DNA of 23,807 nucleotides, taken from a virus. The stretch lies in the IMG/VR virus record IMGVR_UViG_3300037042_004253, positions 1 to 23,807 of that record. One strand, written 5' to 3'. Under the pieces are notes generated by a model. That model worked only from the letters and a program-made list of their open reading frames with translations, did not search any database and was not told the origin of the DNA. Made by a program: the position numbers and the translations under genes. Shown piece after piece: positions 20,950 to 23,807 of the stretch (position 1 is the stretch's first letter; each line of letters opens with the position of its first letter).

Positions 20950-21525
20950 ATGGCTGGTAATTTGAATAATATGGGACTTTGGGAACTTGGAAATTCTAAA
21001 ACAATTTTTAAGAGAAAGTTCCGTTGGACTTTTGCGGTTAACCAAATACCGTGTGGTGGCGGGTCTATTCCTGAAAGTTTTGTAAAAACTGCTAATCGTC
21101 CGTCTTATAATTTTGAAGAAACACAAATTGATTTCTTACATGGAAGAACTTGGATTCCTGGAAAAATAACGTGGGAAGATATGGAAGTAGTTTACTATGA
21201 TGTGGCAACAACAGTTATACAACCGTTATGGGCTTGGCTAATTTCTGTTTATGATGTTGGTGGAAGTTTTAAAATGAATAGTACCACTGGCATAGGTGAA
21301 GCTGGAAACGCCAAAGCTACTCTTACTATGTATGATGGTTGTGGCACAGTATTAGAACTATGGGTAATGTCCCGCATTTGGCCAAAAAGTGTTAATTTTG
21401 GAGAATTGGATTATAGTAATTCAGAACCATGTACTATAACACTTGGACTCAAATATAGTAATGCTCAATATATTCCAATTTGCCCAAGCTTTAATGTAAG
21501 CTGTGGTTGCGTAGGTTGTGGATAA
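20950..21525 (+). CDS. 19: Tail tube protein, T4 gp19-like (first copy)
   Basis: 191 residues (T4: 163). Its family forms the hexameric rings of the inner tail tube. The start FKRKFRWTFAVNQIPCGGG is the first strand pair, and the C-terminal signature is clear: LELWVMSRIWPKSVNFGELDYSNSE and CTITLGLKYSNAQY, where T4 has KEIEIKGLWPTNVGELQLDWDSNNEIQTFEVTLALDYWE in the same order (given here only by its parts). Shine-Dalgarno AAGGAG lies 6 nt before the ATG, 21 bp after the sheath stop. A cysteine-rich C-terminal tail (CPSFNVSCGCVGCG) is absent from T4 and from the second copy. A strong terminator follows. Confidence 0.88.
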   Translation: MAGNLNNMGLWELGNSKTIFKRKFRWTFAVNQIPCGGGSIPESFVKTANRPSYNFEETQIDFLHGRTWIPGKITWEDMEVVYYDVATTVIQPLWAWLISVYDVGGSFKMNSTTGIGEAGNAKATLTMYDGCGTVLELWVMSRIWPKSVNFGELDYSNSEPCTITLGLKYSNAQYIPICPSFNVSCGCVGCG

Positions 21526-21532
21526 TATATCA

Positions 21533-21560
21533 AATAATGCCCCTAATTAGGGGCATTATT
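21533..21560 (+). terminator. Intrinsic terminator between the two tube genes
   Basis: A 28-bp perfect palindrome: arms AATAATGCCCC and GGGGCATTATT around TAATTA. It forms a 12-13-bp stem with a G/C core and is followed by TTGTTTTG. It lies 8 nt after the gp19 stop, so it ends the 17346-21525 unit and allows separate control of the second tube gene. Confidence 0.9.
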
Positions 21561-21622
21561 GTTTTGCCTTTCAGACATTTAACCTTCCTTAGTCATAAAT
21601 CAATTAAAGAATAGGAAACACT

Positions 21623-22147
21623 ATGGCACAAAGTATGTCTTTGGATTTTGGATTTAATGGTAATGTCTGCATAAAAAGAAAATTTCGTTGGTTATTGAAA
21701 ATACCATATGTATGTGGTGGTGATGTAGGAATGAATTGTTTGCCACCAGCGAAAGGTGCTAGACCTACTCTATCTTTTAAAGAGGCAGAAGCTCAACACT
21801 TGACAGAAACAGTTTACTTTCCAATGAAACCTGATTGGAAACCAATGCCCATTACTTTATATGATCTTAAAAAAAATGAAAATCCTGTTTATGCTTGGTT
21901 TAAAAACTTATATGATCCGTCTAAAGGTTCTTGGACAATACCAGGGTCTCAATCTTTTGGCTCACAAGCGTTTAAACAAGAAGTTAAATTAGAATTGTAT
22001 AGTGGTTGTGGAGAAATTATAGAAAAATGGATTATTGAAGGCTGTTGGCCACAAGAAATTAACTTTGGTGATTTGGATATGAGCAGTGGTGAGTATTGCA
22101 CAATAGATATGATGTTGCGTTATGATCGAGCTTATTTAGTAGTTTAA
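21623..22147 (+). CDS. Second tail-tube-like protein, gp19 paralogue
   Basis: 174 residues, in the same family as the preceding gene: IKRKFRWLLKIPYVCGGD at the start, ITLYDLKKNENPVYAWFKNLYDP (here split: ITLYDL, YAWFKNLYDP) in the middle, and EIIEKWIIEGCWPQEINFGDLD followed by YCTIDMMLRYDRAYL at the end, in line with T4 gp19. It lacks the cysteine tail of the first copy. Shine-Dalgarno AGGAAA is 7 nt before the ATG, and a terminator separates it from the first copy, so its level is set independently. It may be a tube-initiator or terminator ring, or a tube variant used in part of the tail. The stop overlaps the convergent gene by 4 bp. Confidence 0.83.
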   Translation: MAQSMSLDFGFNGNVCIKRKFRWLLKIPYVCGGDVGMNCLPPAKGARPTLSFKEAEAQHLTETVYFPMKPDWKPMPITLYDLKKNENPVYAWFKNLYDPSKGSWTIPGSQSFGSQAFKQEVKLELYSGCGEIIEKWIIEGCWPQEINFGDLDMSSGEYCTIDMMLRYDRAYLVV

Positions 22148-22377
22148 ACTTCAGCAAAATCTTTTTCTAAAATTTCTTTTGCTTTTAATAACATATCTTC
22201 AAGTTGTTTAGTTTTCCATCCTAATACCCTACAGGCACCACTCTTATTAAGTCGGAACCTTTTTGTAAAAGATTCTCCTTCATTATTCATGAGTGCTTCT
22301 ACTAATTCCTTACAACCATTTTTCTTCAATTTTTCAATAAGCTCATTAAGTTCAATGTGTTCTAAACTACTTTTCAA
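22144..22377 (-). CDS. Small putative DNA-binding protein
   Basis: 77 residues, starting at TTG with GGAG 8 nt upstream. The first half is a helix with heptad-like spacing (LEHIELNELIEKLKKNGCKEL). The second half (FRLNKSGACRVLGWKTKQLEDMLLKAKEIL) reads as a helix-turn-helix, with KSGACRVLGWKTKQLEDML as the turn and recognition helix. A palindrome with a -10-like core lies 22-38 bp upstream. A phage transcription regulator is likely; its target is unknown. Confidence 0.66.
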   Translation of the reverse strand: MKSSLEHIELNELIEKLKKNGCKELVEALMNNEGESFTKRFRLNKSGACRVLGWKTKQLEDMLLKAKEILEKDFAEV

Positions 22378-22398
22378 TTTTTGGTCTCCAAAATATAA

Positions 22399-22415
22399 TA
22401 TAATATAGTATTATA
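22399..22415. promoter_or_regulatory. Palindrome upstream of the gene at 22377, candidate operator
   Basis: TATAATATAGTATTATA: 7-nt arms around TAG. On the minus strand it contains ATACTATATTATA, the same 13-mer as in the palindrome at 11682-11698. It covers a likely -10 region. Confidence 0.45.
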
Positions 22416-22438
22416 AAGGAAACCAAAATTATAAATTA

Positions 22439-23254
22439 TTAAATTATTTTGATAAATTCTTTTAACTTGTCCTGAATTACTGCCAAATTCCAGAAGGGAA
22501 TTGATAAAAATGGGATTTTGTTCTCCTGGCAATAATTAAATTTAATTATATCTGTTTTTTTAGTTAGTTCATGCCCTGTGTTGCCGCCAAAATATGAAAC
22601 TGGCTCATAATGCTGCCGTCCCTGGAATTCAATAGCGCCTATCACAATATCTTCCTTTAACAAAACAAAATCAAATGGCAATGGTCGTTTATTCACACAA
22701 TCTATAAATTTATATTGTTGTTTATAAGATATTTTCATTAAATCCAATATTTCTTTAATTTTGTTTTCGCCTTTGGATAAATTGCAAAAAGGGCAACCAG
22801 AACCATTAGTTCTATGACTAACCATAGTAATCCACTCATGTTTTGGATTATTGAGACATTGCCACCAGTAAGATGTATTGCAAGCATATGTTATATCATT
22901 TGGTGTCATTGTTCCGTTTTTTGTAAGATGCCACTCATTGGCAATATTGGGATGCGTTGTTGTTAAACAATTAGATTTAACCACTTTTCTTCCACAACAA
23001 CATGGACAACCACTTCCGCTCGTTCTGCCACAAACACTTACCTCCCATTCATGATCTTCTGTTTTATCGCATTGCCACCAAACCTTTTGACGACTTTTTG
23101 CCACCACATGATTTGGAAGAAGTGTGCCATTTTTAGTAGGATGCCATTCTTTAGCTATTTCTGGATATCTGGCTAATAAACAGTTTTTTTCATCAACCTT
23201 CTGTCCACAACAATAAGGACAATTCGACCCATTGGTGCGGTGAATAATAGTTCT
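22439..23254 (-). pseudogene. 5'-truncated zinc-ribbon nuclease (PD-(D/E)XK/Vsr-like homing endonuclease)
   Basis: An open frame of 272 codons with no ATG, GTG or TTG in the first 49. The first usable start is GTG at 23107, with no ribosome site, which would give 222 residues. The frame starts in the middle of a zinc-ribbon unit (RTIIHRTNGSNCPYCCGQK) and holds two more such units (WWQC, HEW, then CGRTSGSGCPCC and SHRTNGSGCPFC). A nuclease domain follows: a GENKIKEIL helix, D146 in PLPFDF and E160-x-Q in IEFQGRQHY (numbering from GTG 23107). The missing front and the directly adjoining tnpB end suggest that the TnpB element inserted into this gene. The nuclease part is intact, so a shortened product remains possible. 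Confidence 0.72.
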
Positions 23255-23278
23255 TTAATTTATGTAAAAATATGAAAA

Positions 23279-23807
23279 TCAAAGTTTTTGGGCACCAGGG
23301 ACTATAGACTCCTGACCTACAACCTGCCAATAGAAACCTTTTCTATTATTGTGTTGTAATCGTTGTTGCTTACTAATTGCAGGCAACTCAAGAACAATAT
23401 TCTTGGAAGCATTCAAGTCCGAATCACAAATGAATTTACATTGTGAACACCTAAATTGCTTACCACGACGATTGCTCTTGCGAACCCAACCACATTGACT
23501 ACACCGCTGACTTGTGTAAGTTGGATTTACTTTGCTAATTTGGACACCAAATTTAGAACAAAGTGAACCCAACTTGTCATAAAGTATAGTATAAGTCCAA
23601 TGTGATAACCACCGTGGTGACTTATTACCTTTTCTCAAATTCTTGATATCTTCTAATTTCAATTGCTTTACATCGGTTAAATTTAATTGGTTCAATGACC
23701 AATGAATATAATTTTTTCTATGACTTTGTGCTTTCTCAAACTCATGACTACCTTTCTTTTTTCTTGATAATCTTTGTTGTATTTTTTGTAAATCCCAACC
23801 ATGTTTA
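23279..23807 (-). CDS. tnpB: Second TnpB, 5' part outside window
   Basis: The frame stays open to the right edge (KHGWDLQKIQQRLSRKKKGS), so only the C-terminal ~175 residues are seen. It holds the second RuvC acid (E in QLKLEDIKNL), the zinc ribbon (SQRCSQCG and FRCSQCKF, two Cys pairs) and the last RuvC acid (second D in CDSDLNAS). It matches the TnpB at 2545 block for block, for example HRKNYIHWSLNQLNL with HRSNFVHWSINKLNL and KGFYWQ with TGFYWK, but is clearly a different, diverged element. A TTG start at 23695 is not real since the frame continues upstream. Which transposase goes with it cannot be seen. Confidence 0.9.
   Translation of the reverse strand, partial: KHGWDLQKIQQRLSRKKKGSHEFEKAQSHRKNYIHWSLNQLNLTDVKQLKLEDIKNLRKGNKSPRWLSHWTYTILYDKLGSLCSKFGVQISKVNPTYTSQRCSQCGWVRKSNRRGKQFRCSQCKFICDSDLNASKNIVLELPAISKQQRLQHNNRKGFYWQVVGQESIVPGAQKL
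23291..23312 (-). other. Conserved tnpB 3'-end motif, second copy
   Basis: On the plus strand it starts GGCACCAGGGACTATAGACT and ends CC. It matches 17 of 22 bases of the block at 2551-2572, at the same distance from the tnpB stop codon within about 6 bp. Confidence 0.4.

Noticed and set aside
23279-23695. Short 138-residue protein starting at 23695
   Set aside because: The TTG there is an internal leucine; the frame continues upstream to the window edge with good TnpB sequence.
1-23807. tRNA genes
   Set aside because: I saw no convincing cloverleaf with a T-loop motif in the gaps between genes; a dedicated search could still find one.

Overview
The window is an AT-rich stretch of a tailed-phage genome, most likely a large contractile-tailed myovirus of broadly T4-like build. 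Six products match the T4 neck and tail module by sequence pattern: neck protein gp13 (minus strand, 11778-12659), neck/connector gp14 (16472-17005), tail sheath stabiliser gp15 (17346-18362), tail sheath gp18 (18592-20928) and two tandem gp19-type tube proteins (20950-21525 and 21623-22147). The T4 order 13-14-15-18-19 is kept, but the terminase genes 16 and 17 are absent from the window and gp13 is inverted. The standard genetic code fits throughout. I cannot name the host.

Layout. 1-2536 holds a window-truncated family 2-like glycosyltransferase and small phage proteins of unknown function. 2545-4369 is an IS607-type element (TnpB nuclease plus serine recombinase). 4419-8186 is a minus-strand run: a NUDIX hydrolase, an unknown protein, a GT9-like glycosyltransferase and a 644-residue unknown protein. 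8165-11683 holds two tandem paralogous repeat-containing nucleases of homing-endonuclease type, led by a 55-residue ribbon-helix-helix protein. 11778-14792 holds gp13 and a divergent set of small proteins. 14792-16443 holds two small phage proteins separated by a LAGLIDADG homing endonuclease. 16472-22147 is the tail module, with a strong terminator between the tube genes. 22144-23807 holds a small DNA-binding protein, a 5'-truncated zinc-ribbon nuclease, and the 3' part of a second TnpB that appears to have interrupted that nuclease.

Two patterns cut across the genes. (1) Genes fall into two start classes. One has ordinary Shine-Dalgarno sites. The other has none, but carries a T4-late-promoter-like octamer (CATATATA, ACTAAATA and similar) ending 4-6 nt before the ATG, which predicts leaderless late transcripts. 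(2) Six products begin with a short motif of the type M-x-F-K-x-W/Y-L, resembling the T4 capsid-targeting sequence. In at least two (the NUDIX hydrolase and the protein at 12707) it is followed by an L-x-E/A-or-G site like the one cut by the T4 prohead protease. This suggests a set of proteins packaged in the head and possibly delivered with the DNA.

The window is also dense in selfish nucleases: two TnpBs, two repeat-array nucleases, one LAGLIDADG and one zinc-ribbon nuclease in under 24 kb, in gaps around structural genes. All identifications come from reading motifs by eye; no database search was possible.
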